Positions 28,901 to 36,135 of a stretch of DNA of 64,000 nucleotides are shown here, one piece after another; the first letter of the stretch is position 1; each line of letters opens with the position of its first letter. The notes beneath the pieces were generated by a model. That model had not been told where the DNA came from and searched no databases. It was given only the letters and a program-made list of their open reading frames with translations. Made by a program: the position numbers and the translations under genes. The stretch comes from Terriglobus sp. RCC_193 (lineage in GTDB: Bacteria; Acidobacteriota; Terriglobia; Terriglobales; Acidobacteriaceae): the NCBI RefSeq assembly GCF_041355105.1, contig NZ_JBFUPK010000002.1, forward strand, positions 868,001 to 932,000, given 5' to 3'.

Positions 28901-29460
28901 GCTTCCTCTCTCAGGCCATCGGTGGTTGGAAGCTCTCGGGCATTGTCCTCCTCTATACAGGCACGCCATTCAACGTAACCGCCAGTGGCGCAACCATCAA
29001 TACCGGCGGCTGGACCCAGAACGCGAATCTTGTTGCTCCGTTCAAGAAGACAAAAGGCATCGGCGCCAACGCGTATTGGTTTGACCCGAACTCGTTCGCG
29101 CAGCCTGCCGGTTGCACGGGCTACGCCACCGCAACGCCTACCTCCGCCACCTGCCCAATCATCAACGGCACCACGGTTGGCAACCTTGGCCGCAATGCCT
29201 TTACCGGTCCTGGCCTCTTCCAGAACAACGCTTCCATCTTCAAGACCTTTGGTCTGCCTATGGAAGGCACCACCTTGGATATCCGCATGGATGTCTTCCA
29301 GCTAACCAACACACCGCAGTTCTCCAACCCGGGAACCGGTTTCAACCTGTCGCCCAGCAGCAACTTCGGTCGCGTGACCGGCACCACCGGCTCCGGCTCT
29401 GGTGTGAACGGCACGGGTGGTGGACGCTCACTCCAACTGGCTGCGATCTTCAAGTTCTAA
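25909..29460 (+). CDS. Oar-like TonB-dependent receptor with carboxypeptidase-regulatory domain
   Basis: Outer-membrane transporter of the large acidobacterial type, likely importing an oligosaccharide or other large ligand. GTG 25909 is set by CGGAGGA 6 bases upstream. After a signal region (LMLLAGATAPVMLPGMMMAQ) comes a carboxypeptidase-regulatory Ig-like domain (about 36-120: VQDKTGAAVPNAKVTI, GNYSFQNLSPGTYSV), a plug (VESLPMGVNRNFQSLLNLVP) and a beta-barrel of about 900 residues. It ends LAAIFKF, with the terminal Phe. The 1183 residues fit the family. The LacI-like operator upstream and the Tat-exported sugar enzyme before it suggest a sugar-utilisation context. A terminator follows. Confidence 0.92.
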   Translation: MTPIQFPSRMRKGLAQNAVRLMLLAGATAPVMLPGMMMAQAVNGSLLGTVQDKTGAAVPNAKVTITEKATNIAHEATTNSSGNYSFQNLSPGTYSVNVQMQGFQSEIHPSVDVLVNNTTRSDFDLNPGNVTETIEVTDSAPMMQSDRADVSTKIEQQSVESLPMGVNRNFQSLLNLVPGTTPATFQHSQFFNAGSTLQTQVNGLPRMGNAYNIEGIDDDMRTGLLQILIPPADAIASVEASTNNFQVELGRAIGAVTNVTLKSGANRFHGSASEYLQNSYFNARSYFAAAPGKVTYNYFGGNISGPIIKDKLFFYADYFRTADHERTSNTLTIPFPKYYTDNGSGFIDLSDFYSTTTDSSGNTIINGTIYDPATGDPSTGNGRTAFAGNKIPISRVNPTSLKLLQALPKPNQNLGNLQNPTNNYFVNSPFFKDANTYDGKIDYQISPKDHLSLRYSQQIYSLFQAPSFNSFLGGPGNGGGFAGTGHQNAYSTGLNFDHAFSSTLLTEVRFGVAHYRNTSQPTDYNTTDATNAGAPGVNVDPLTGGQIGINIGTFSSGPFIGYSPSMPWIRAEANIDFVNNWTKITGNHTFRFGVDIRRVRDELLQGQTFSPRGVVTFGQNQTFTNAPTSGKVQYRTNGANDMASFLLDVPSGVGRDLFTYFPAFRQWWYFGFAGDKWQVTKNLTLDLGVRWEFYQPATPAKTGGFSAYDPGTNQLRVAGVGANSMTLGYKAQLNYWAPRTGFAYRANDKMVIRGGVGMAYMPYADNTWLYNYPVRANNSYGTCSTAYVTAQYTCAGNIYQQPVTFQSGFPAPVPVVVPSSGIYQIDPSNPTLNNQTYIYIPKDYHNPYVYSYNLAVQQALPGNFSLSIAYVGNHGVRIGAANNINLPDRLNCGTACNPLQIKFQHSAGVTQQFIGFSSNYSSLQTTLSRRFTNGLATNSSYTWGKGLGYQSGDDGGVLFFQDLRRNYARNDFDRTSSFSQSVTYELPLGKGKKWVNTGFLSQAIGGWKLSGIVLLYTGTPFNVTASGATINTGGWTQNANLVAPFKKTKGIGANAYWFDPNSFAQPAGCTGYATATPTSATCPIINGTTVGNLGRNAFTGPGLFQNNASIFKTFGLPMEGTTLDIRMDVFQLTNTPQFSNPGTGFNLSPSSNFGRVTGTTGSGSGVNGTGGGRSLQLAAIFKF

Positions 29461-29486
29461 CGAAGTCGCACAAAACAAACCGTCTC

Positions 29487-29518
29487 AGCGGCCATCCTTC
29501 GGGGTGGCCGCTTTTTCT
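29487..29518 (+). terminator. Rho-independent terminator after the Oar-like receptor
   Basis: An 11-bp stem (AGCGGCCATCC at 29487-29497 with 29502-29512, one G-T pair), a TTCG loop, then TTTTCTTT. Confidence 0.9.
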
Positions 29519-29612
29519 TTCCGGGGGATATATCGAAAATCTGCACGAGGGGTGCAGAATCAGTGAACGGAATGCTGCTCCGTTGCGTAAGAGAAGGAAC
29601 AAGGAGAGTTTT

Positions 29613-30467
29613 ATGCGATCGATCACCCTGGCGCTGCTTCTATCGGGATCGTTCCTGGTCACGGCCTCTGCCCAATCGACCTGGGACAAGAGTTACACCG
29701 TGAACGGAAAACCCATGCTGCAGGTGCAGGTTGACGACGCATCCGTGCGTGTGCGCTCCTGCGGCGGCTGTCGCACGGTCAGCGTTCAGGTGGACTACCG
29801 CAACAGTGATCCTACGATGTGGTCCATCGCCGAACTGCAGGGTGGCAACGGCATCAACTTCTCCATGAAACATAAGGAGATGTCGCGTCACTTCTTCGGC
29901 GGCTGGCACGGCCACTCGCCGGAAATAACCATCGTGACGCCCACGGAAACAGACCTGAACCTGCGCAGCGGCGACGGCGCACTCACCCTTGCTGGCCTTC
30001 ATGGCAGCGTGGATGCACATACTGGTGACGGCGCCATCTCTGCCGATGATCTCGTAGGCGCGATGCGGCTCACAACGGGCGATGGCAGCATTACGCTGCG
30101 CCGTGGCGAAGGCTCACTGTACGCCACCACCGGCGACGGCTCCATGAACCTGGAGGGTCGCCTGAACCAGTTTGAAGCGCGCAGCGGCGACGGCGGTGTG
30201 ACGCTGCGCCTGATGCCGGGCTCCACACTGGGTTCTGCCTCGTCCGTAACGACGGGTGACGGCAGCATCTCGATCAACCTGCCGCGTGATCTGCGCGCCG
30301 AAGTGGAAGCCAACACCGGCGATGGCCGGATCAGCTCCTCGCTGCCGTTCTTTACGACGACCAGCAGCGGTCGCGGCAACTCGCATGTGCGCGGGACGAT
30401 GAACGGCGGCGGCCCCACGCTACGCATCCATTCCGGCGACGGCAGTATCTCGTTGTCCGCTTCTTAG
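29613..30467 (+). CDS. Exported DUF4097-type beta-helix protein (paralogue 2)
   Basis: Paralogue of the protein at 21270, with the same plan: signal peptide (RSITLALLLSGSFLVTASAQ), WDKSYTVNG, a CGGCRTVSVQVD segment, SPEITIVTPTETDL, and a ladder of repeats ending in MNGGGPTLRIHSGDGSISL. Here the repeat turn is GDGS (SGDGALTL, TGDGAISAD, TGDGSITL, TGDGSMNLEG, SGDGGVTL, TGDGSISIN, SGDGSISLS) where the other copy has GSGS. AAGGAG lies 6 bases before ATG 29613. The 284 residues probably fold as a beta-helix at the cell surface or in the periplasm. The function is not known. The Asp in each turn could bind calcium, but that is a guess. Confidence 0.75.
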   Translation: MRSITLALLLSGSFLVTASAQSTWDKSYTVNGKPMLQVQVDDASVRVRSCGGCRTVSVQVDYRNSDPTMWSIAELQGGNGINFSMKHKEMSRHFFGGWHGHSPEITIVTPTETDLNLRSGDGALTLAGLHGSVDAHTGDGAISADDLVGAMRLTTGDGSITLRRGEGSLYATTGDGSMNLEGRLNQFEARSGDGGVTLRLMPGSTLGSASSVTTGDGSISINLPRDLRAEVEANTGDGRISSSLPFFTTTSSGRGNSHVRGTMNGGGPTLRIHSGDGSISLSAS

Positions 30468-30752
30468 ACATAGCGTGCGGTGACTTTCAGTGATGGCGCG
30501 TTCGCGTGCCTGCTCCAGCAGATTCGGCGCGTCCACGCCGGTCACGATGCATCCAACGCGTGCCAGGGGAATGGCAACGTTGCCCGTTCCTGTCGCGATA
30601 TCCAGCACCTTTGCGCCTGCGGGAATGTTCAGGCTGCGCGCAAATTCCTCGGCCCCGGCAGAGATGGTTCTGGCGATCACGCCGAAGTCGCCTGCCATCC
30701 ACGTTGTGCGCATGCCCTGCTTGAGCTGATCGATGTTCGGGGTCGTTGCCAT
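30420..30752 (-). pseudogene. Truncated SAM-dependent methyltransferase
   Basis: The first 80 or so residues read as the start of a class I methyltransferase: TTWMAGDFG, then motif I as VLDIATGTGNVAIPLAR and VTGVDAPNLLEQARERA. Such proteins normally run to about 270 residues. Here the frame leaves the family after ITES and ends at about residue 110, overlapping the 3' end of the DUF4097-type gene on the other strand. The start still has GGAGG at good spacing. The missing two thirds are not found nearby, so this is probably a deletion remnant. Confidence 0.7.
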
Positions 30753-30817
30753 GGAAATGCCTCCACGAACCTGCTGACCATTCCAGTCAGGCAGTGCAGC
30801 AATGTCAAGGAAGATAT

Positions 30818-31510
30818 TTAATGGACAATTCTGCCGATGCGATCGAAGCGCAGATGACCGCGCGGATGTTCCGGTGTGGGAGCGGTGCTCAGGTAGATGA
30901 GAAAGGGATCGCCCACCAGCGAGCGCCTTGGCACCATGCCCCAGAAACGGCTGTCCTGGCTGTTATTGCGGTTATCTCCCATGGCGAAGTAGCGGCCCGG
31001 TGGTATCGGCAGGTCTCCTGCGCGCATCCGCTGCCGCAGTTCAATCCACCATGTGGCTTCGGCAGCCGGGTCGGCGCGTTGCAGATTCGGAAACTCATCG
31101 CGATACGGCGAACGGCCGGACGGCGTATAGAGCGCGAACGGCTCTTTGAGCGGTTGGCCGTTGAGCACCACCTGGCCCTCGTGGAGATGGACACGATCTC
31201 CCGGCACAGCGATGACACGCTTCACCAGCAGTTGCGATGGGTCGATGGGGTAATGAAAGACGATGACGTCATCGCGCCGCGGATCGCGATACGGCATGAG
31301 CCAACGGAAATGACCGGGATCCGCATAGACCTGCTTGTTGACGAGCACGAAATCGCCGACGAGCAACGTAGGAATCATGGAGCCCGTGGGAATCTGCGAG
31401 GGCTGCACCACGAACGTGATGACGAACAGTGCCACGACCGTAAGCCGCGCCAGCGAGGAGGCCACCTGGCCGATCGCATCGGCAACGAAATTGGCCGCCC
31501 GGCGCATCAT
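30818..31510 (-). CDS. lepB: Signal peptidase I
   Basis: Membrane-bound peptidase that removes Sec and Tat signal peptides. One N-terminal membrane segment (residues 20-36) is followed by the catalytic Ser44 in PTGSMIPTL and the general-base Lys97 in LLVKRVIAVPGD. The conserved box YFAMGDNRNNSQDSRFWG lies near 165-185. At 230 residues with a single anchor it is of the Gram-positive-like short type. Its ATG overlaps the TGA of rnc (ATGA), so translation is probably coupled to RNase III. Confidence 0.93.
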   Translation of the reverse strand: MMRRAANFVADAIGQVASSLARLTVVALFVITFVVQPSQIPTGSMIPTLLVGDFVLVNKQVYADPGHFRWLMPYRDPRRDDVIVFHYPIDPSQLLVKRVIAVPGDRVHLHEGQVVLNGQPLKEPFALYTPSGRSPYRDEFPNLQRADPAAEATWWIELRQRMRAGDLPIPPGRYFAMGDNRNNSQDSRFWGMVPRRSLVGDPFLIYLSTAPTPEHPRGHLRFDRIGRIVH

Positions 31511-32334
31511 GCGATGGCGATCACTCCGTCCGCCGCAATCTCCGGGTTCAGCAGGTCGTACGCAATGTGGGCTGCGGCCTGCTGCGCCGCCTTCTTACTG
31601 CCGCCTTCGCCTTCGCCCATCACGCGGTCGCCCAGCAGAACTTCCACGCGGAAGCGCTTGTTGTGCGCGTCGCCGGTCTCCTCCAGCGTGCGATACGTTG
31701 GCTGCCCCTCGCCACGCGCCTGCAGCAACTCCTGTAATGCGGACTTCCAGTCGCCTACGATGCCGCCAAAACGCGCACCTTGCGATGCCGCCATTTTCAG
31801 CTCCACCAGACGCGGTTTGAAGATTTCGCGTTCCACAAACGATTTCGCCGCACGCAATCCGCCGCCCGGAGCGGAGCCGGCGTTGCCCGCATCGCGAAAG
31901 ATAGCCGCAACAATGGCTTCCACGGCATCCGCCAGCACGCTGGAACGGGTGCGTCCGCCGGTGGATTCCTCGCCGCGTCCCAGATGAAGGTCGCGGCCAA
32001 TGCCCAGCCGCACCGCCGCCTCGCTCATGCTCTTGCCGCTGACCAGCATGGCGCGCATACGGGTCAGATCGCCTTCGCGGCGGTCGGGAAAGTGCTGAAT
32101 CAGCAGCTCCGTAACGATGAGGCCGACCACGGCATCGCCCAGAAACTCAAGCTGCTCATTGTCTTCCGTGGTGCGGTTGGGTGTGCCATCGCCTTTTTCA
32201 AAGGCCAGCGAACTATGCGTCAGCGCCAGACGCAGCAGATGTGGATTACGAAACTGGTAGCGCAGACGGCCTTCCAGCGACTCCACGGATTCCGCTGACT
32301 GCATTTTTTCCGCTGCTTTCGAACGCTTCGCCAT
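31507..32334 (-). CDS. rnc: Ribonuclease III
   Basis: Double-stranded RNA endonuclease for rRNA and mRNA processing. The signature NEQLEFLGDAVVGLIVTE and the second acidic site in LADAVEAIVAAIF are intact, with a C-terminal dsRNA-binding domain (DWKSALQELLQA, GEGGSKKAAQQAAAHIAYDL). ATG 32334 gives 275 residues; the GTG just before it (32337) is an alternative. There is no Shine-Dalgarno sequence; TACCAT lies 8 bases before the ATG. A short insert (GNAGSAPGGGLRA) sits between the nuclease and binding domains. The gene leads the rnc-lepB operon. Confidence 0.94.
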   Translation of the reverse strand: MAKRSKAAEKMQSAESVESLEGRLRYQFRNPHLLRLALTHSSLAFEKGDGTPNRTTEDNEQLEFLGDAVVGLIVTELLIQHFPDRREGDLTRMRAMLVSGKSMSEAAVRLGIGRDLHLGRGEESTGGRTRSSVLADAVEAIVAAIFRDAGNAGSAPGGGLRAAKSFVEREIFKPRLVELKMAASQGARFGGIVGDWKSALQELLQARGEGQPTYRTLEETGDAHNKRFRVEVLLGDRVMGEGEGGSKKAAQQAAAHIAYDLLNPEIAADGVIAIA

Positions 32335-32481
32335 CACCTGCTATGGTAGCTGCTTTGGCTCTGCTGCCATCTACAAACGCGGAATTCCATGCTCATTCGC
32401 GTTACCATAAAGTGTCAGGCAAAAGCAGCAAATTCGCGGCGAACCGGACGGTCCGCGCACACAGGAAAACACAGGAACGAA

Positions 32482-33429
32482 ATGGCAATCGCTTTGAACA
32501 CGAAGTTGGCAGAGGGTGTACAGAAGGCCGCGGCTGAAGCCGGGCTGGCAGTGGTGAACGGGCAGGAATCCGCCGGATTCAACGGCATTCCTACGGAGAA
32601 GTACACGCTGGCGCTGGTTTCCGCGCCGGAGGGCCATACCTTCACCCTGGAATTGAGCGCAGGCTTTGATATCACTGCCACAAACATTGCGCAGCCGGTG
32701 CATGCGTACCTGGCCGAGTCGGCAAAGCGCCTCACCAACCCGCGTCCGGATGTTTTCGTAACGCTGGGCGGTCTGCCTGTTTCGTTCACGAACTGGCAGT
32801 GGCCCTTCCACCTTTCCATCAGCGGCGCGGACACCTACGTGGTGCATGGCGGCGCCACGCTGGAAGATGGCAAGACGTCTGCTGACCAGTATTTGAAGGC
32901 AAAGGTTAGCGCCAGCATGACCGTCACTTTTGCGGAAGTGGTCGCAGCGCCGGAACAGCCCTTTGCGGAGGGCTTTATCTACAACGCCGTGCGCAAGATT
33001 CTGGACCAGGGCCAGATGGAACTGACCAAGAGCGGCGGCAATCGCCAGGTGGTTCCGGTGACCACGCGTTATTACTCGGCCAAGCAGGGCAAGTTCATTT
33101 TCAATGACACCACCGCGCAGCAGCGCGCGGACTACCTGCTGAGCAAAATCTACTGGCTGAGCGGCGTGCTGGGCGGCGGCGCTCCGGTCTGGATTGCCGA
33201 CCCGCGCGACGCGCAGTACCTGAACACGACCGTGGAAGAACTGAAGAAGACCGCCGAATCGCTCGCCGGTGAAGGCATCCTGAAGCTGGATCCGAAGTTT
33301 GAATACGCCTCCAGCACCGAGCCGCTGATGGCGCACCACGCCGAATACGAGCACCACCTGCAGGAGGCGCTGGACTTCACCCGCCCCACCTTCAACGAAG
33401 AGATGCGCTCCGGCCACACCAACATGTAA
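32482..33429 (+). CDS. Hypothetical soluble protein
   Basis: I do not recognise this 315-residue protein. ATG 32482 follows a modest site (CAGGAA). There is no signal peptide or membrane segment. The N-terminal third has a beta-rich look (EKYTLALVSAPEGHTFTLEL); the C-terminal part is helical with acidic patches (TVEELKKTAESLAGEGILKL) and ends in a His-rich stretch (EPLMAHHAEYEHHLQEAL). Codon use is normal for the window, so it is a real gene. A perfect terminator follows, and it is not in an operon. Confidence 0.75.
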   Translation: MAIALNTKLAEGVQKAAAEAGLAVVNGQESAGFNGIPTEKYTLALVSAPEGHTFTLELSAGFDITATNIAQPVHAYLAESAKRLTNPRPDVFVTLGGLPVSFTNWQWPFHLSISGADTYVVHGGATLEDGKTSADQYLKAKVSASMTVTFAEVVAAPEQPFAEGFIYNAVRKILDQGQMELTKSGGNRQVVPVTTRYYSAKQGKFIFNDTTAQQRADYLLSKIYWLSGVLGGGAPVWIADPRDAQYLNTTVEELKKTAESLAGEGILKLDPKFEYASSTEPLMAHHAEYEHHLQEALDFTRPTFNEEMRSGHTNM

Positions 33430-33452
33430 GGCCACAGCGACGCAAACAAACC

Positions 33453-33500
33453 ATGCCGGATGCAGCCGATAACGCTGCATCCGGCATTTGCATTTTCTTT
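33453..33500 (+). terminator. Rho-independent terminator after the hypothetical gene
   Basis: A perfect 14-bp stem (ATGCCGGATGCAGC at 33453-33466 with 33474-33487) and a 7-base loop, then a T-rich tail. Confidence 0.85.
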
Positions 33501-33511
33501 GAACTCCAAAA

Positions 33512-33528
33512 GTAGCTAAAATAGCTAC
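33512..33528. promoter_or_regulatory. Probable autoregulatory operator of the Phd/PIN module
   Basis: GTAGCTA and TAGCTAC form a perfect inverted repeat around AAA, ending 18 bases before the antitoxin ATG and just before its GGAGAAG ribosome-binding site. Type II antitoxins of the Phd group bind such sites over their own promoter. Confidence 0.65.
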
Positions 33529-33546
33529 AAACGTGGAGAAGATTTC

Positions 33547-33822
33547 ATGGTGACTCTTAGTTCGAGAGAAGCGCAGAACCGATTCGGGCAGTTGTTGGAT
33601 ACGGCTCAACGGGAACCCGTGGCGATTACGCGCCATGGACGTCCGGCTGCGTTCCTCGTTTCTCCGCAGGAAATGGAAGAACTTCTGGATGCACGCGGGC
33701 GTCGCAGCAGAGCGGTGCGTGAACTGGAAGTATGGAGCGCTCAGGCCCGCAAGCAGGTAGCACCTGAGGCTGACGTGCTGACAGACGAAGAAATCAATCG
33801 GCTGGTGCATGACGTTCGATGA
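33547..33822 (+). CDS. Type II antitoxin, Phd/YefM family
   Basis: DNA-binding antitoxin of a toxin-antitoxin pair, 91 residues. The N-terminal Phd fold is clear (VTLSSREAQNRFGQLLDTAQ, PVAITRHGRPAAFLVSPQE), and the C-terminal charged helix (TDEEINRLVHDVR) would bind the toxin. GGAGAAG is well placed. Its TGA overlaps the toxin ATG (ATGA), the usual coupling. A palindrome lies directly upstream. Confidence 0.9.
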   Translation: MVTLSSREAQNRFGQLLDTAQREPVAITRHGRPAAFLVSPQEMEELLDARGRRSRAVRELEVWSAQARKQVAPEADVLTDEEINRLVHDVR

Positions 33823-34262
33823 ACCGTCGCGTTGTCTTTGATACCAGCACGCTGGTGAGTGCTGCCTTGCGCATTGGCTCCGTCCCACATCAAGCTTTGC
33901 ATCAGGCGCTGGCTGCCTATGATCTTTGTGCCAGTCCTGAGACCTTGCAGGAGCTGGAACGGGTTCTTGCATCGAACAAGTTTGATCGTTATCTGGATCG
34001 GTCGTTGCGGGATCAGTTCGTCTCGCTTATGCAACGTCATATCCATCTATTTACGATTACCTCCGCAGACCTTCAGGCTCTCAACCCCTCCTGCCGCGAT
34101 CCCAGAGACGATCCCTTCCTTGCTCTGGCTGTAGTTGCCGAAGCAGGCACGATGGTAAGCAGTGACGAGGACCTTCTCGTGCTTCATCCCTGGCATGATG
34201 TGGACATTCTCCGTCCGGGTGACTTTCTGCGGAAAAGCCCGCTGCCAGACAAGGCAGGATGA
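33819..34262 (+). CDS. Type II toxin, PIN-domain ribonuclease
   Basis: Probable RNase toxin of the PIN family (COG1569-like), 147 residues. Acidic residues for the metal site are in place: Asp8 (VVFDTSTLVSA), Glu45 (ETLQELERV), Asp97/Asp98 (CRDPRDDPFLALA) and Asp116 (VSSDEDLL). It is translationally coupled to the Phd antitoxin by ATGA. PIN toxins are more often paired with VapB than with Phd antitoxins, though Phd/PIN pairs are known. Confidence 0.87.
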   Translation: MNRRVVFDTSTLVSAALRIGSVPHQALHQALAAYDLCASPETLQELERVLASNKFDRYLDRSLRDQFVSLMQRHIHLFTITSADLQALNPSCRDPRDDPFLALAVVAEAGTMVSSDEDLLVLHPWHDVDILRPGDFLRKSPLPDKAG

Positions 34263-34284
34263 ACCGCCTCCGCGGGTGAAGGCG

Positions 34285-34290
34285 TACCCT
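34285..34290 (+). promoter_or_regulatory. -10-like box TACCCT before the LytTR regulator
   Basis: TACCCT ends 7 bases before ATG 34298, with no Shine-Dalgarno sequence, matching the leaderless pattern. It lies in the 35-base gap after the PIN toxin gene. Confidence 0.35.
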
Positions 34291-34297
34291 ATATCCA

Positions 34298-35137
34298 ATG
34301 CCTTTGAATGCCGTCATTGTGGATGATGAAGCGCTGGCGCGGCGCGAACTCCGTTACCTGCTGGAATGCGCTGGCGAAGTCGATGTGGTGGCTGAAGCCA
34401 CCAACGGTCTGGAAGCAGTTTCCACTGTGCTGGACCATGCGCCAGACATCCTGTTCATGGACGTGCAGATGCCGGGGCTGGACGGTTTCGGCGTGCTGAA
34501 ACGGCTCATGGAAGACCGCTCGCTGCGTATGCCTGAGGTGATCTTTGCCACAGCGTTCGATCAGTATGCGGTGCGTGCGTTTGAAGTGAACGCCATCGAC
34601 TACCTGCTGAAGCCATTCGAGGAAAAGCGCGTTGCCCTGGCCGTGGAAAAGGCGCGCATGCGTCGTGCAGGACAAGGGCCGGCCGCAGCCGAGACGCAAC
34701 TGGAATCCGTGCCTCAGGCCAGCGCCGAGGAGCGCCTGGAAAGCCTCCTGAAACTGTTGGAGGTGCAGGCACAGCAGGCTGTCACGACCCCAAAACAACG
34801 GTCGGGCAAAGTCGTGGTCCGTTCCGCACAACGCCTGTTACTGGTGGATCAGCGGGAGATATGTTTCGCCTCGATTGAAGAGGGCGCCATCTCCGTGGTG
34901 ACACCCACGCTGGAGGGCATGAGCAATGTCCGCACGCTGGAAGAACTGCTGGACCAGCTTGATCCTGAGACGTTCTGGCGCGCGCATCGCAGCTTCGTGG
35001 TGAACATTCAGCACATCCGCGAAGTGGTGCCGTGGTTCAAGTCCAGCTACCTGCTGCGCATGGACGATCGCAAACATACAGAGATTCCGGTGGCGCGCGC
35101 ACAGGTGAAACGCCTTCGCGAACTCTTCAATCTCTAA
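34298..35137 (+). CDS. LytR/AlgR-type response regulator
   Basis: Two-component regulator with an N-terminal receiver (acidic pocket Asp9/Asp10, phospho-acceptor Asp55 in DILFMDVQMPG, Lys in YLLKPFEE) and a C-terminal LytTR DNA-binding domain (about 170-279: VVRSAQRLLLVDQREICFAS, FWRAHRSFVVNIQHIREV). A flexible Ala/Glu-rich linker joins them. No histidine kinase is adjacent, so it is an orphan in this window. The TA module ends 35 bases upstream, and the universal stress gene converges. Confidence 0.92.
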   Translation: MPLNAVIVDDEALARRELRYLLECAGEVDVVAEATNGLEAVSTVLDHAPDILFMDVQMPGLDGFGVLKRLMEDRSLRMPEVIFATAFDQYAVRAFEVNAIDYLLKPFEEKRVALAVEKARMRRAGQGPAAAETQLESVPQASAEERLESLLKLLEVQAQQAVTTPKQRSGKVVVRSAQRLLLVDQREICFASIEEGAISVVTPTLEGMSNVRTLEELLDQLDPETFWRAHRSFVVNIQHIREVVPWFKSSYLLRMDDRKHTEIPVARAQVKRLRELFNL

Positions 35138-35180
35138 GTATCGTTTTCGGCGAGCGACTGCGAAGCTTCGCCGTCACACG

Positions 35181-35200
35181 CCGTCCGCTTTAACGGACGG
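35181..35200. terminator. Hairpin between convergent LytTR and Usp genes
   Basis: CCGTCCG and CGGACGG form a 7-bp stem around CTTTAA. The right arm overlaps the last codons of the stress-protein gene. It may stop both transcripts, though no long T-run is present. Confidence 0.4.
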
Positions 35201-36059
35201 TCATCACGGGGCAGGAGGCTGCGGCCAGGACCTGTGGCGTCATGCCGGTCTTCAGGTATTTCAATGCGAACGATTCCTCTCGCGGGCCCAGGACGATGAG
35301 GTCCGCGTTCACTCGTTCTGCGATAGCGAGAATGGCTTCCGGGGCGTTGCCGTGTTCTATGACGCACTCGGGTGTGCACCAGTCCGTGACGCCGGGAGGG
35401 ACGAGCCGTTCCAGGGCCTGCTTTGCCTGCTCTTCGGAGTTTTCGTGCGGCTGTTCGCTTTCCGGGATCACATGGGCGACGTAGACGTGCGCGCCACTGT
35501 CCTGCGCGAAGGCGTACGCGAAGGTGGCGGCTTTGCGCGACTCCTCGCTGTGGCTGGCGGCGTAGACGATGTTGCGGAAGTGGAAGCCGGTGGCCTCGGG
35601 TTCCTTTGCTTTTGGGCCCACGGTGAGAACGGGCACAGAGGCACGGCGGAAGATCTGCTCGGCGGTGGAACCCAGCACCAGTTTGCCCAGGCCGTGCTTT
35701 GAGGCAGTGGCCAGCACGATGAGTTGCGGATTGGTTTCGTTCGCGTGGATCAGGATGGCGTCCACGACGGAGAAGGAAGTGAGCAGTGCCTCTTCCATGC
35801 GTACACCTTCGAGTTGCCGCGCCTGATGCCGCAACTCCTCCGCGTTGCCGTGGGCAATGCGATCAAGAGGCATGGCGCCGCCGCCGATGTCAGAGCCGTT
35901 CATGCCAAGGTCGAGCACATTCACCAGATCCAGTGTTGCGTCAAAGCGCCGAGCCAACGCTGCGGCGTACCTTACTGCGAGGTTGGCTGCGGGAGAAAAA
36001 TCCGTGGTCACCATGATGCGTTCCAGGCTGATGCGGTAGCGTTCGCCAATGACGGGCAT
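35190..36059 (-). CDS. Tandem universal stress protein
   Basis: Two UspA domains in one chain (289 residues; about 12-148 and 160-289). Domain 1 begins RIMVTTDFSPAANLAVRYAA and carries the nucleotide-binding pattern SKHGLGKLVLGSTAEQ; domain 2 keeps the fold (IVYAASHSEESRKAATFAY, ADLIVLGPR) but has EESFALKYLKTG where the glycine loop should be, so only the first half is likely to bind ATP. ATG 36059 follows a strong GGAGGTG. Stress survival role by family. Confidence 0.9.
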   Translation of the reverse strand: MPVIGERYRISLERIMVTTDFSPAANLAVRYAAALARRFDATLDLVNVLDLGMNGSDIGGGAMPLDRIAHGNAEELRHQARQLEGVRMEEALLTSFSVVDAILIHANETNPQLIVLATASKHGLGKLVLGSTAEQIFRRASVPVLTVGPKAKEPEATGFHFRNIVYAASHSEESRKAATFAYAFAQDSGAHVYVAHVIPESEQPHENSEEQAKQALERLVPPGVTDWCTPECVIEHGNAPEAILAIAERVNADLIVLGPREESFALKYLKTGMTPQVLAAASCPVMTVR

Positions 36060-36135
36060 GCTTCACCTCCACACACTGCGATACCACATCTGGTAGCACA
36101 AAGATGCCGTGAGAATTGTCAGGTCTGCCGCGACG

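Noticed and set aside
29112-29612. Extension of the second DUF4097-type frame upstream into the receptor gene
   Set aside because: It crosses the receptor's 3' end and terminator; ATG 29613 has a strong AAGGAG and a signal peptide.
30746-31987. A 413-codon plus-strand frame over lepB and rnc
   Set aside because: Overlaps two certain genes on the other strand; Arg/His-rich and without any motif.
32371-33972. A 533-codon minus-strand frame across the hypothetical gene and the TA antitoxin
   Set aside because: It spans a strong terminator, a promoter and two real genes in the opposite direction, and its His/Arg/Gln-rich composition is that of a shadow.
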